DNA of 64,000 nt from Lachnospiraceae bacterium UBA1683 (GTDB taxonomy: Bacteria; Bacillota; Clostridia; Lachnospirales; Lachnospiraceae): the NCBI GenBank assembly GCA_002320245.1, contig DCKD01000044.1:1-64000 (forward strand), given 5' to 3'. Positions 8,545 through 16,527 of the stretch are shown here, one piece after another; position 1 is the first letter of the stretch; each line of letters begins with the position of its first letter. Below the pieces are notes generated by a model. It ran no database searches. It worked only from the letters and a program-made list of their open reading frames with translations, and was not told where the DNA came from. The translations under genes and the position numbers were made by a program.

Positions 8545-9096
8545 ATGAATGAAAAGTTAAAAGTATATGACGAGAAGATGACAAAATCACTCAGAAGCCT
8601 GAATTCAGAACTGGCTACAATCCGTGCAGGGCGTGCGAATCCGCATGTACTCGACAAACTGTCCGTGGATTACTATGGTTCACTGACACCGATTCAGCAG
8701 GTAGCGAACGTATCAGTACCGGAGGCACGTATGATTCAGATTCAGCCTTGGGAGAAGAGCATGCTCAGAGAAATCGAGAAAGCAATCCTGACATCCGATA
8801 TCGGAATCAACCCGACAAACGATGGAACAAGCATCCGATTGATTTTCCCGGAACTGACAGAGGAACGAAGAAAAGAACTGGCAAAAGATGTTAAGAAAAA
8901 AGGGGAGGCTGCAAAAGTCGCAGTCCGCAACATCCGCCGTGACGGAAACGATGCATTCAAGAAACTCAAAGGCAGCGATGTTTCTGAGGATGAAATCAAG
9001 GATCTGGAAGACCAGCTTCAGAAGATGACGGATAAGTACATCAAAGAAGTGGATGAGACAGTTGACGCTAAGACAAAAGAAGTTATGACTGTATAG
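8545..9096 (+). CDS. frr: Ribosome recycling factor
   Basis: Splits the post-termination ribosome together with EF-G. 183 residues, of normal length, with the hallmark helices ELATIRAGRANPHVLDKL and VAVRNIRRDGNDAFKKL. It starts 16 bp after pyrH behind GGAAGGGG. Downstream is a gap of about 160 bp containing the collapsed copy of the GC-rich element and part of a second repeat. Confidence 0.97.
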   Translation: MNEKLKVYDEKMTKSLRSLNSELATIRAGRANPHVLDKLSVDYYGSLTPIQQVANVSVPEARMIQIQPWEKSMLREIEKAILTSDIGINPTNDGTSIRLIFPELTEERRKELAKDVKKKGEAAKVAVRNIRRDGNDAFKKLKGSDVSEDEIKDLEDQLQKMTDKYIKEVDETVDAKTKEVMTV

Positions 9097-9097
9097 T

Positions 9098-9122
9098 TTA
9101 TTCCCGCGGGAGCTTTGACTGG
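9098..9122. repeat. Collapsed copy of the GC-rich element (ends joined, middle lost)
   Basis: The sequence ttattcccgcg directly followed by ggagctttgact matches the left end (ttattcccgcgag) and the right end (gggggctttgactg) of the element at 4798-4985, with the approximately 165 internal bases absent. This suggests an internal deletion between the paired ends of the element. It lies just behind frr. Confidence 0.5.
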
Positions 9123-9185
9123 CAAAGATGAAGAAATATAGGGAGGGGCGCGCAATTTTGCAGTCCCTCTTTCTTATCACAAAGG

Positions 9186-9227
9186 ATTAGAGCGTCAGAA
9201 CTGCTTACGGATTGTTTTTCTGCTTTT
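9186..9227. repeat. Repeat shared with the left end of the 10775-10958 element
   Basis: This 42-bp block, starting attagagcgtcagaact, matches 10777-10818 at roughly 35 of 42 positions. Here only one end is present, without the inverted partner. It lies immediately upstream of the uppS ribosome site, so it forms part of the untranslated region between frr and uppS. Confidence 0.6.
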
Positions 9228-9255
9228 AATAAAAATCATTGGGAGGAAATGGAAA

Positions 9256-9972
9256 ATGAATGTACCACAGCATGTTGCGATTATCCTGGATGGAAACGGA
9301 CGATGGGCGAAGTCAAAAGGGATGCCGAGAAACTATGGACATGCCCAGGGAAGCAAGAATGTGGAGCGGATTTGCGAAGAGGCATGGCGTATGGGAATCA
9401 AATATCTGACCGTGTATGCATTTTCTACAGAAAACTGGAACCGTCCGGAGTCGGAAGTGAATGCACTGATGACACTGCTCCGCAATTACATGAAAACCTG
9501 TCTGAAGACGGCGAAGAAAAACGATATGAAAATCCGTGTGATTGGTGATATTGAGCCACTGGATGATGATATCAAAAGCCGAATCCTAGAATTGGAAGAG
9601 GCAAGCAAGGATAATGGCGGGCTGAATTTTACAATTGCCCTGAATTACGGCAGCCGTGATGAGATGGTCCGTGCAGCCAGAAAGCTGGCAAAGGATTGTG
9701 CGGATGGCAGGGTGGAACCGGATGACATTGATGAAGGGATGTTTACATCGTATCTTGATACACGTGAGATTCCAGAACCGGATTTGCTCATCCGGACAAG
9801 CGGAGAGCAGCGCCTTTCCAACTTCCTGCTCTGGCAGCTTGCGTATTCGGAGTTTTATTTTACAGATGTTCTTTGGCCGGATTTTACAAAAGAGGAATTG
9901 GTCCGTGCAATCGAGCAGTATAATAGTAGGGATAGGCGTTTTGGGGAGATAAAGGAGGAACAGGATGTTTAA
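9256..9972 (+). CDS. uppS: Isoprenyl (undecaprenyl) diphosphate synthase
   Basis: Cis-prenyltransferase making the C55 lipid carrier for cell-wall synthesis, at the cytoplasmic face. 238 residues. Catalytic N-terminal motif ILDGNGRWAKSKG (Asp for Mg2+), NWNRPESEV in the flexible loop region, and the C-terminal RTSGEQRLSNFLLWQ and YSEFYF. The ribosome site GGGAGGAAA sits 9 bp upstream of the ATG. It overlaps cdsA by 8 bp, indicating coupling. Confidence 0.96.
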   Translation: MNVPQHVAIILDGNGRWAKSKGMPRNYGHAQGSKNVERICEEAWRMGIKYLTVYAFSTENWNRPESEVNALMTLLRNYMKTCLKTAKKNDMKIRVIGDIEPLDDDIKSRILELEEASKDNGGLNFTIALNYGSRDEMVRAARKLAKDCADGRVEPDDIDEGMFTSYLDTREIPEPDLLIRTSGEQRLSNFLLWQLAYSEFYFTDVLWPDFTKEELVRAIEQYNSRDRRFGEIKEEQDV

Positions 9973-10777
9973 GACACGGTTATTGAGTGGAATACTGTTA
10001 GTAATTATTGCGTTGGTTACGTTGATTTCCGGCGGGAATCTTTTATTTGGCACGGTGCTTATTATCAGTCTGATTGGACTGAGCGAATTGTATAAAGTAT
10101 TCGAGATTGAGAAAAAAATGCTTGGCATCTGTGGATATCTGTTCGCACTTGGATATTATATATTACTGTATATGAAACCGCTTTTGCCGGGAAATGCGAT
10201 GGACTGGTTTATGATGCTGTTCATAGGATATTTGATTTGCCTGATGGCAATTATGGTATTTGCCTATCCGACCTATCACGCGAGTCAGGCGATAGCGGCA
10301 TTTTTCGGGCTGTTCTATGTTGTTGTGATGTTGTCCTACATTTACCAAATCAGAATCCAGGCAGGCGGGGTGTTCCACGTATGGCTTGTCTTTATATGTG
10401 CATGGGGATGTGATACCTGCGCATACTGTGTAGGAATGCTCATCGGAAAACACAAGATGGCACCGGTCCTGAGCCCGAAGAAGTCTGTTGAAGGCGGAAT
10501 CGGCGGGGTTGTCGGCGCAGCGTTGATTGGTGTACTGTACGCGCTGGCAATCAATCATTGGGGAAATGCCGGGGTGCAGGTATGGGAATACGCGGTAATC
10601 GGAGCGGCAGGCGGTGCGATTTCCCAGATTGGGGACTTGGCTGCCTCCGCAATCAAGCGAAATTATGACATCAAGGATTATGGAAAACTGATTCCGGGAC
10701 ACGGCGGGATTTTGGACCGTTTTGACAGTGTAATCATTACGGCGCCGATTATCTATTATCTTGCGGCCATCTTGTGA
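9965..10777 (+). CDS. cdsA: Phosphatidate cytidylyltransferase (CDP-diglyceride synthase)
   Basis: Membrane enzyme making CDP-diacylglycerol for phospholipid synthesis. 270 residues with about eight membrane segments and the C-terminal family signature SAIKRNYDIKDYGKLIPGHGG followed by DRFDS. The start overlaps uppS. The stop TGA at 10775-10777 coincides with the first bases of a MITE-like inverted repeat, so the element borders or supplies the stop. Confidence 0.95.
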   Translation: MFKTRLLSGILLVIIALVTLISGGNLLFGTVLIISLIGLSELYKVFEIEKKMLGICGYLFALGYYILLYMKPLLPGNAMDWFMMLFIGYLICLMAIMVFAYPTYHASQAIAAFFGLFYVVVMLSYIYQIRIQAGGVFHVWLVFICAWGCDTCAYCVGMLIGKHKMAPVLSPKKSVEGGIGGVVGAALIGVLYALAINHWGNAGVQVWEYAVIGAAGGAISQIGDLAASAIKRNYDIKDYGKLIPGHGGILDRFDSVIITAPIIYYLAAIL

Positions 10778-10958
10778 TTAGAGTGTCAAAACTACTTATG
10801 GATTGTTTCGCTGCTTTGCAGCTCCCACAATCCTGCCCTGCATTCGGAATTGGTGGAGCCTCTTCTCCACTTCTTTCTCATGTAGGGGCGCGTCATAAAT
10901 CCATTCTCCCACTTGCGTGCGGGCACGACGTGTGAGATGGCTTTTGACGCTGTAATCA
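10775..10958. mobile_element. MITE-like element with 17-bp imperfect terminal inverted repeats
   Basis: The left end tgattagagtgtcaaaa (10775-10791) matches the reverse complement of the right end (10942-10958) at 15 of 17 positions. The 184-bp element is non-coding, contains a small hairpin (tggagcctcttctccac) and fills most of the cdsA-dxr gap. Its left end recurs at 9186-9227. No transposase is present; it would have to be mobilised in trans. Confidence 0.5.
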
Positions 10959-11025
10959 TATTATAGAATTTCACGGCTAAATGGAATTTAGCAATTGATA
11001 CCGGGTGATGAAAGAGGACTTTGAG

Positions 11026-12201
11026 ATGAGGAAAAAGAAGATAGCGATTTTAGGTTCAACGGGTTCCATCGGAACACAGACGCTGGAAGTTGTACGGGAA
11101 AATGGGGATATTGAGGTTGTGGCGCTGGCAGCGGGAAATAATATCAGGCTGCTGGAAGAACAAATTCGTGAATTCCATCCAATACTTGCGGCAGTCTGGA
11201 CAGATGAAAAGGCAAAAGAACTCCGGGAAAATGTAAAAGATGTGGAAGTAAAGATTGTGTCCGGAATGGATGGGCTGCTGGAAGTGGCTGCCGTGCCGGA
11301 ATCTGAAATTCTTGTGACGGCAATCGTAGGCATGATTGGGATCCTTCCGACAATTGAGGCAATCAAAGCCGGAAAAGACATTGCACTGGCAAATAAAGAA
11401 ACACTGGTGACGGCAGGGCATATCATTATGCCGCTGGCAAAAGAGTACGATGTTTCCATTCTTCCGGTGGACAGTGAGCACAGTGCAATTTTCCAGTCTT
11501 TGCAGGGTGGACAGCAGAAAGCGCTGCATAAAATTCTGCTGACTGCATCAGGCGGACCGTTCCGGGGAAGAATGAGGGCAGAACTGGAGAATATCCAGGT
11601 CGAAGATGCCTTGAAGCATCCGAATTGGGAAATGGGACGCAAAATTACAATTGATTCTTCGACGATGGTAAATAAAGGGCTGGAGGTCATCGAAGCAAAA
11701 TGGCTGTTTGGTGTAGACGTAGACCGGGTGCAGGTTGTTGTCCAGCCACAGAGTATCATTCATTCTATGGTAGAATACGAAGATGGTGCCGTGATTGCAC
11801 AGTTAGGTACACCAGACATGAAACTGCCGATTCAGTATGCGCTGTACTATCCGGAACGGCGTTTTCTGCCGGGAGACAGACTGGACTTTACAGTATTGTC
11901 ACAGATTACGTTTGAGGCACCGGATATGGAAACATTTTATGGGCTGAAACTGGCATATGAGGCAGGAAGAGCCGGCGGCTCCCTTCCGACCGTGCTCAAC
12001 GCGGCAAATGAAAAGGCAGTTTCCATGTTCCTTAACCGGCAAATCCGGTATTTGCAGATTCCGGAAATGATTCAGGATTGTATGGAGCGGCACACGAATA
12101 TTGCAAATCCGTCTGTGCCGGAGATTCTGGCAGCGGAGCAGGAAACATACGAATATATCTTGTCAAAATATTCCGGATGCGGGATGGCTCCCGCCCGATA
12201 G
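11026..12201 (+). CDS. dxr: 1-deoxy-D-xylulose 5-phosphate reductoisomerase
   Basis: NADPH-dependent second enzyme of the MEP isoprenoid pathway. 391 residues. Motifs: NADPH-binding GSTGSIGTQTLEV at the N terminus, NKETLVTAG, metal/substrate site PVDSEHSAIFQSLQG, TASGGPFR and NKGLEVIEAKWLFG. The ATG at 11026, behind AAAGAGG, gives the usual N terminus; an in-frame GTG at 11005 is less likely. It supplies precursors used by UppS, encoded two genes earlier. Confidence 0.96.
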   Translation: MRKKKIAILGSTGSIGTQTLEVVRENGDIEVVALAAGNNIRLLEEQIREFHPILAAVWTDEKAKELRENVKDVEVKIVSGMDGLLEVAAVPESEILVTAIVGMIGILPTIEAIKAGKDIALANKETLVTAGHIIMPLAKEYDVSILPVDSEHSAIFQSLQGGQQKALHKILLTASGGPFRGRMRAELENIQVEDALKHPNWEMGRKITIDSSTMVNKGLEVIEAKWLFGVDVDRVQVVVQPQSIIHSMVEYEDGAVIAQLGTPDMKLPIQYALYYPERRFLPGDRLDFTVLSQITFEAPDMETFYGLKLAYEAGRAGGSLPTVLNAANEKAVSMFLNRQIRYLQIPEMIQDCMERHTNIANPSVPEILAAEQETYEYILSKYSGCGMAPAR

Positions 12202-12236
12202 GCAGGAGCAAGAAATTAGTAAAGGGTGGTAACCAG

Positions 12237-13271
12237 ATGGGTATAATCATAGCAATTCTTTTATTCAGCGCAATTGTTATCTTCCATGAATTAGGTCATT
12301 TTCTGCTGGCAAAGGCAAATGGTATCCGTGTAGATGAATTTTCACTCGGGCTTGGTCCGACTTTGTATGGAAAGAAAATCGGCGGGACGAAATTTTCGTT
12401 AAAACTGCTCCCATTCGGGGGGGCTTGTATGATGGGGGAAGATGATGCGGACGATATGTCCGAGGGGAGCTTTAACAGTAAATCAGTGTGGTCAAGAATC
12501 TCGGTGATTGTAGCCGGACCGGCATTCAATCTGGTTCTGGCATGGATTCTCTGTATTATCATGATAGCGTGGATTGGATACCGCGCTCCGGTTCTGGACG
12601 GTGTAGAGGAAGGGTACTCTGCAATGGAGCAGGGAATGCAGGCGGGGGACAGAATCACGGAAATCAACGGTCACAGCATTCATCTGTGGGATGAGATTAC
12701 ACTATACAATCTTTCTGTTCAGCCTGGAGAACAATTAGACGTAACATATGAGAGGGACGGAGAGAAACATACTGCAATGTTAGAGGCAAGACAGCTTGCA
12801 GGGGATTCCTACGCAAGGCTTGGAATCGCAAGCACCGCAGAAAGAACGAAACCGGGAGTACTCGGCACGGTTCAATATGGCGCCTATACAGTGAAATACT
12901 GGGTATCCTATACGTTTGAGTGCCTGAAGATGCTTGTCACCGGTCAGGTTGGAATCAAGCAGATGTCCGGACCGGTCGGAATCGTGCAGGTTGTAGACAG
13001 CGCTTATCAACAGGCAAAACCGTCGGGAATACAGGTTGTGATTCTGAATATATTGAATATCGGAATTCTGCTCACAGCGAACCTCGGCGTCATGAATCTG
13101 ATTCCGTTTCCGGCACTGGACGGTGGAAGACTGGTGTTCCTTCTTGTAGAGGCAGTACGCGGGAAACGAGTGCCGCCGGAAAAGGAAGGTATGGTGCACT
13201 TTGCAGGATTCGCATTGTTGATGATATTGATGATAGTCGTGATGTATAACGATATCATGAGGATTTTCTGA
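12237..13271 (+). CDS. rseP: RIP metalloprotease RseP (site-2 protease)
   Basis: Intramembrane zinc protease that cleaves anti-sigma factors and remnant signal peptides. 344 residues. HELGH at residues 17-21 in the first membrane helix gives two zinc ligands, and ALDGG near residue 294 gives the third; a PDZ domain lies between. The ATG at 12237 follows AAAGGGTGG; an upstream frame inside dxr is not used. Many relatives continue with ispG and polC, but here the run stops and a minus-strand MATE gene follows. Confidence 0.95.
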   Translation: MGIIIAILLFSAIVIFHELGHFLLAKANGIRVDEFSLGLGPTLYGKKIGGTKFSLKLLPFGGACMMGEDDADDMSEGSFNSKSVWSRISVIVAGPAFNLVLAWILCIIMIAWIGYRAPVLDGVEEGYSAMEQGMQAGDRITEINGHSIHLWDEITLYNLSVQPGEQLDVTYERDGEKHTAMLEARQLAGDSYARLGIASTAERTKPGVLGTVQYGAYTVKYWVSYTFECLKMLVTGQVGIKQMSGPVGIVQVVDSAYQQAKPSGIQVVILNILNIGILLTANLGVMNLIPFPALDGGRLVFLLVEAVRGKRVPPEKEGMVHFAGFALLMILMIVVMYNDIMRIF

Positions 13272-13343
13272 ACCTGTGTCCGGTCGGTATTCTACAGTTT
13301 CTGAATGGGTGGGCTGTAAATCAGGCGGAATGTCAGGTATTTG

Positions 13344-13417
13344 AAAATAAGGGTATGGTAATGCATTTGTCCAAGGTTTGGTGACGTTGGATTCCTGGAT
13401 TACCATACCCTTATTTT
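13344..13417 (+). terminator. Long hairpin after rseP with 19-bp perfect arms
   Basis: aaaataagggtatggtaat at 13344-13362 pairs perfectly with 13399-13417 across a 36-nt loop that itself contains a short stem (tccaa/ttgga). The right-arm motif is repeated, slightly altered, at 13426-13445 (ttaccgtatcccttatttt). It can terminate the pyrH-rseP transcript, though its size and the extra copy also fit a repeat-derived element. Confidence 0.6.
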
Positions 13418-13458
13418 GCGGGATTTTACCGTATCCCTTATTTTGCAGACTCTTGTGT

Positions 13459-13609
13459 ACTGTCTCATTCATATTTCGCCAAATAGCGTGCCTGAATTTC
13501 CATCCCCTGCATTGTCGTCAATCAACGATGCCACCGCATCGCCTCATTCTTTCGCCTTGCGGACTGAAAATTCATTCTGTGCTATTTAACTGAACGTGAA
13601 TGAGACAGT
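13459..13609. mobile_element. MITE-like element with inverted ends actgtctcattca
   Basis: actgtctcattca at 13459-13471 is the exact reverse complement of 13597-13609, and similarity continues inward imperfectly for about 40 bp (aaatagc block on both sides). The 151-bp interior has no gene. It completes the 371-bp gap between rseP and the convergent MATE gene, in which nothing else was recognised. Confidence 0.55.
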
Positions 13610-13642
13610 GCACTGGTTTAACAGACAGCAGCTATGGATGTG

Positions 13643-15007
13643 TTAAGCGGACAATTCCCGCAGTACCTTCCGGAATTCGAAGAAGAAAAGAACCGAGGTG
13701 AAAGTAACCGCCAGAAAATCTGCGATTGGCTCTGCCATGTAAACTGCCATTGTCTGGTTGGAGCGGATGATTGCCGGCAGGATGTAAATCAGTGGAATGA
13801 GCAATATAAATTTTCGCATTACGGCAACGATAATGGAAGCCTTTGCCTTTCCGATGGAAGTAAATGTCATCTGGCAGGCCATCTGGATACCGAACAGGAA
13901 CAGGCATGCCAGATAGATGCGCAATGCGTTTGCGGTAAATGCAAGTAATTGGGCGTCGGATGTAAACATGGCCGCGAAGACCTGCGGGCAAATCATGACG
14001 GACAGCCATAACAGGGTAGCGTAAGTGAGGTTTACTTTCAGCAGCAGTTTGAAGGCCGCTTTCACACGGTCTTTATTTTTTGCACCATAGTTGTAGCTGA
14101 TAATCGGCTGCGCACCCTGCCCAAGTCCCTGAAGCGGCAGCATGGCGAACTGCATGACGCTGGTTAGGATAGTCATGGCTCCGACTGCGATATCTCCGCC
14201 ATATTTTAAAAGTGAAGAGTTAAAGCATACGGAGATAATACTTTCACTTGCCTGCATAATAAAGATGGAAGAGCCGAGGGCGAGCGCAGGCAGAATAATT
14301 GTACGCTCCGGTTTCAGATTGCAGCGTTTGATTTTTAAAAATGTTTTCTTCCCGAACAGGAATGCCAGTACCCAGATACAGGAAAGCGCCTGGGAAATGA
14401 TTGTGGCGAGGGCAGCTCCGCGGACACCGAGCCCAAATCCAAAGATGAAAACCGGATCCAGAATAATATTTGCCACGGCGCCAATCAGGACGGAAAGCAT
14501 TCCGGTTTTGGCAAATCCCTGTGCGGTGATAAATGCATTCATACCGAGGGTAAGCTGTACGAAAATAGTTCCTATGGCGTAAATGTTCATATATGACACT
14601 GCATATTCGATTGTATTTTTACTGGCACCGAAGGAAAGTAAAAATGTCCGGTTTCCCAATAAAAGAATGATGGTCAGGATAATTGAAATGATAATTTGTG
14701 TGGTAAAACAGTTTCCAAGCGTTTTCTCGGCAGAGTTGGAATCACTTTGCCCCATGAAAATCGATGCACGGGGAGCACCTCCGTTTCCAACCAATGCCGC
14801 AAAAGCTGCCACAATCATAATCAAAGGCATACAGACACCCACGCCGGTCAGCGCGAGCGCGCCGACGTTTGGAATATGGCCGATGTAAATGCGGTCGACG
14901 ATATTGTAAAGCATGTTAATCATTTGGGCGGCGACTGTTGGAAGTGCAAGCCGCAACAATAATTTTCCAACGGGTTCATTCCCTAAAAAGTTCTGATTTT
15001 CCTTCAT
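13643..15007 (-). CDS. MATE family multidrug efflux transporter
   Basis: Polytopic membrane protein of 454 residues with twelve predicted helices in two related halves, beginning LGNEPVGKLLLRLALPTVAAQMINMLYNIVDRIYIG, cited here by position: residues 8-43, typical of the DinF/NorM-like branch. Uses a cation gradient to export drugs or metabolites. It is 21 bp downstream of the MarR gene on the same strand, so the regulator most likely controls it. Substrate unknown. Confidence 0.92.
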   Translation of the reverse strand: MKENQNFLGNEPVGKLLLRLALPTVAAQMINMLYNIVDRIYIGHIPNVGALALTGVGVCMPLIMIVAAFAALVGNGGAPRASIFMGQSDSNSAEKTLGNCFTTQIIISIILTIILLLGNRTFLLSFGASKNTIEYAVSYMNIYAIGTIFVQLTLGMNAFITAQGFAKTGMLSVLIGAVANIILDPVFIFGFGLGVRGAALATIISQALSCIWVLAFLFGKKTFLKIKRCNLKPERTIILPALALGSSIFIMQASESIISVCFNSSLLKYGGDIAVGAMTILTSVMQFAMLPLQGLGQGAQPIISYNYGAKNKDRVKAAFKLLLKVNLTYATLLWLSVMICPQVFAAMFTSDAQLLAFTANALRIYLACLFLFGIQMACQMTFTSIGKAKASIIVAVMRKFILLIPLIYILPAIIRSNQTMAVYMAEPIADFLAVTFTSVLFFFEFRKVLRELSA

Positions 15008-15028
15008 TGTTTTTCTCCTTGTTTTGTT

Positions 15029-15466
15029 TTATAATTTTTTCATGGCGTTTTTTGCATTTTCCGCAACCAGTGAATTCAGACGGTCAAACTCTTTTCTGTC
15101 GTTGTCCGACAGTCCCTGAAAAAGCTGCGCGTAAAGGCTGTCCTGTGCTTTTGCAATCTTATCGGTAATTGCTGTTGCAGCGGGCATAAGAGAAAGATGA
15201 ATCTTTCGGCGGTCATTCCCATCGGGTGTCCGCCTCAGCAAGTCCTTCTGAATCAGAAGTTCCACAGCATGAGAAACATTTCCCTTTGAAAGCATACGCA
15301 GCTCGACAATATCTCCGGCGGTGTCTTTCCCAGGATTGTTGTAGAGAAAGCTGATAATCGTTGCTTCAATCAGAGAAAGCCGGTACTGCTCGCAAATCTG
15401 CTTGAGTATACTTTCATGCAGTTTCGTCATCTGGCGGAAGTTGACAAGAAAATCTGTAGTATTCAT
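15029..15466 (-). CDS. MarR family transcriptional regulator
   Basis: DNA-binding protein of 145 residues. The winged helix spans about residues 30-105 and includes LLIQKDLLRRTPDGNDRRKIHLSL, residues 72-95, the wing with its conserved DxRxx turn. I chose the ATG at 15464-15466 because the ribosome site AAAGGAGG lies directly upstream; a longer frame to 15559 has none. It is the promoter-proximal gene of a MarR-MATE operon and probably represses it through the palindrome at 15506-15521. Confidence 0.92.
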   Translation of the reverse strand: MNTTDFLVNFRQMTKLHESILKQICEQYRLSLIEATIISFLYNNPGKDTAGDIVELRMLSKGNVSHAVELLIQKDLLRRTPDGNDRRKIHLSLMPAATAITDKIAKAQDSLYAQLFQGLSDNDRKEFDRLNSLVAENAKNAMKKL

Positions 15467-15505
15467 CGGAAAACCTCCTTTCGGCAAAAAAGTTCCAAAT
15501 AAAAC

Positions 15506-15521
15506 AGTTCTAAAAAGAACT
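15506..15521. promoter_or_regulatory. Probable MarR operator
   Basis: agttct-aaaa-agaact is a perfect 6-bp-arm palindrome 40 bp upstream of the MarR start codon. A related half site aagttcc lies at 15490. Size and placement fit a MarR dimer site that controls the regulator and the MATE exporter. Confidence 0.6.
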
Positions 15522-15602
15522 AACAATGTTATTATATATCTGAATTGTAATCTTTGCAATGTAATACTTGATAAAATTGTATCAACATGGTAGAATAAAT
15601 CA

Positions 15603-15733
15603 TCTCCACGAGGGAGTAATCGGCGTATTTGATATGTTGTACTATCGACAGAATGGCGCAGGGGCGTCCGGTATTACTGTAAACGATGAGACTCATGGAC
15701 AGTATTGAGACTGTCTGTGTGTCTCTCTTTTAT
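15603..15733 (+). promoter_or_regulatory. yybP-ykoY manganese riboswitch with terminator upstream of mntP
   Basis: The leader has a closing stem (ccacgag at 15606 with ctcatgg at 15692), the first conserved loop agGGAGTAA directly inside it and the second conserved element CGATGAG just before the 3' arm, the arrangement that forms the Mn2+ site in yybP-ykoY RNAs. Downstream, gacagt/actgtc and gagac/gtctc hairpins precede tctctctttt. MntP is a classic target of this class, where Mn2+ binding favours read-through. I could not run a covariance search. Confidence 0.72.
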
Positions 15734-15759
15734 TACATACGAAAGGAAAAAACAGAGGA

Positions 15760-16323
15760 ATGGGACTTTTAGAACTTTTTATTTTGGCAGTAGGATTATC
15801 AATGGATGCATTTGCAGTTTCGGTCTGCAAGGGATTATCACTTGGGAAGATTAAGGGGAAACACATGTGTGCCGCCGGCGTCTGGTTCGGTGGATTTCAG
15901 GCGCTGATGCCATTGATTGGATATTTTGCAGGCAAGTTTTTTGCAGATATGATAACAGAATATGACCACTGGATTGCATTTATCCTACTTGTATTTATCG
16001 GCGGGAGCATGGTGAAAGAGTCGTTCGGTGATGAAGAATGTGCTGACAGTTCCATGGATGTGAAGACCATGTTTATGCTTGCGGTTGCAACTAGTATCGA
16101 TGCTCTTGCAGTTGGCGTAACATTTGCCTTTTTGAAGGTCGCAATTGTCCCGGCGGTATCCTTTATCGGGATTGTAACATTTGCCTGTTCCGCAGCGGGT
16201 GTTAAAATCGGCAGCATCTTTGGTATGAAATATAAATCAAAAGCAGAGTTATGCGGCGGCTTGATATTGATTTTGATTGGATTGAAAATCCTCCTTGAGG
16301 GAGTCGGGATTCTCGGTGTGTGA
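15760..16323 (+). CDS. mntP: Manganese efflux pump MntP
   Basis: Six-helix membrane protein of 187 residues made of two repeats: VGLSMDAFAVSVCKGLS near the N terminus and VATSIDALAVGVTFAF near residue 110, each with the conserved Asp in the membrane that binds Mn2+. Exports Mn2+ to prevent toxicity. The upstream riboswitch supports the assignment. The C-terminal half ends at a non-coding element. Confidence 0.94.
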   Translation: MGLLELFILAVGLSMDAFAVSVCKGLSLGKIKGKHMCAAGVWFGGFQALMPLIGYFAGKFFADMITEYDHWIAFILLVFIGGSMVKESFGDEECADSSMDVKTMFMLAVATSIDALAVGVTFAFLKVAIVPAVSFIGIVTFACSAAGVKIGSIFGMKYKSKAELCGGLILILIGLKILLEGVGILGV

Positions 16324-16361
16324 CGGACCGAATGTGTCCTTATCCGGTGGGGAAGTTATAG

Positions 16362-16486
16362 CCCCCGAGGCAAGCCGACGGGGCATCAAACTTGCGGCGC
16401 AGCAAGCAGCAGGGTATTTGCCTTTCGTGGCAGCCGCCAAATGTAAGCAGGCTTGTGCTTGGTCTATTGCTTGTAGGAATAAAGAA
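16362..16486. repeat. GC-rich structured non-coding element, copy 2
   Basis: Plus-strand copy of the family seen reversed at 4798-4985. Shared blocks in the same order: agcccccg, cggggcatcaaa, gggtatttg, cgtggcagccgccaaatg, gcttgtgcttgg, aggaataaag. It is shorter in the middle. It occupies the gap between mntP and rlmD and ends at the first possible rlmD start codon. Confidence 0.65.
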
Positions 16487-16527
16487 TGTGGGGTGGAAAC
16501 AGCGTGAGAAAAAACGGAAAGAATAAC

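Noticed and set aside
12780..13472. 230-codon minus-strand frame opposite rseP
   Set aside because: It is antisense to a well-supported gene with conserved motifs and has no family resemblance or ribosome site.
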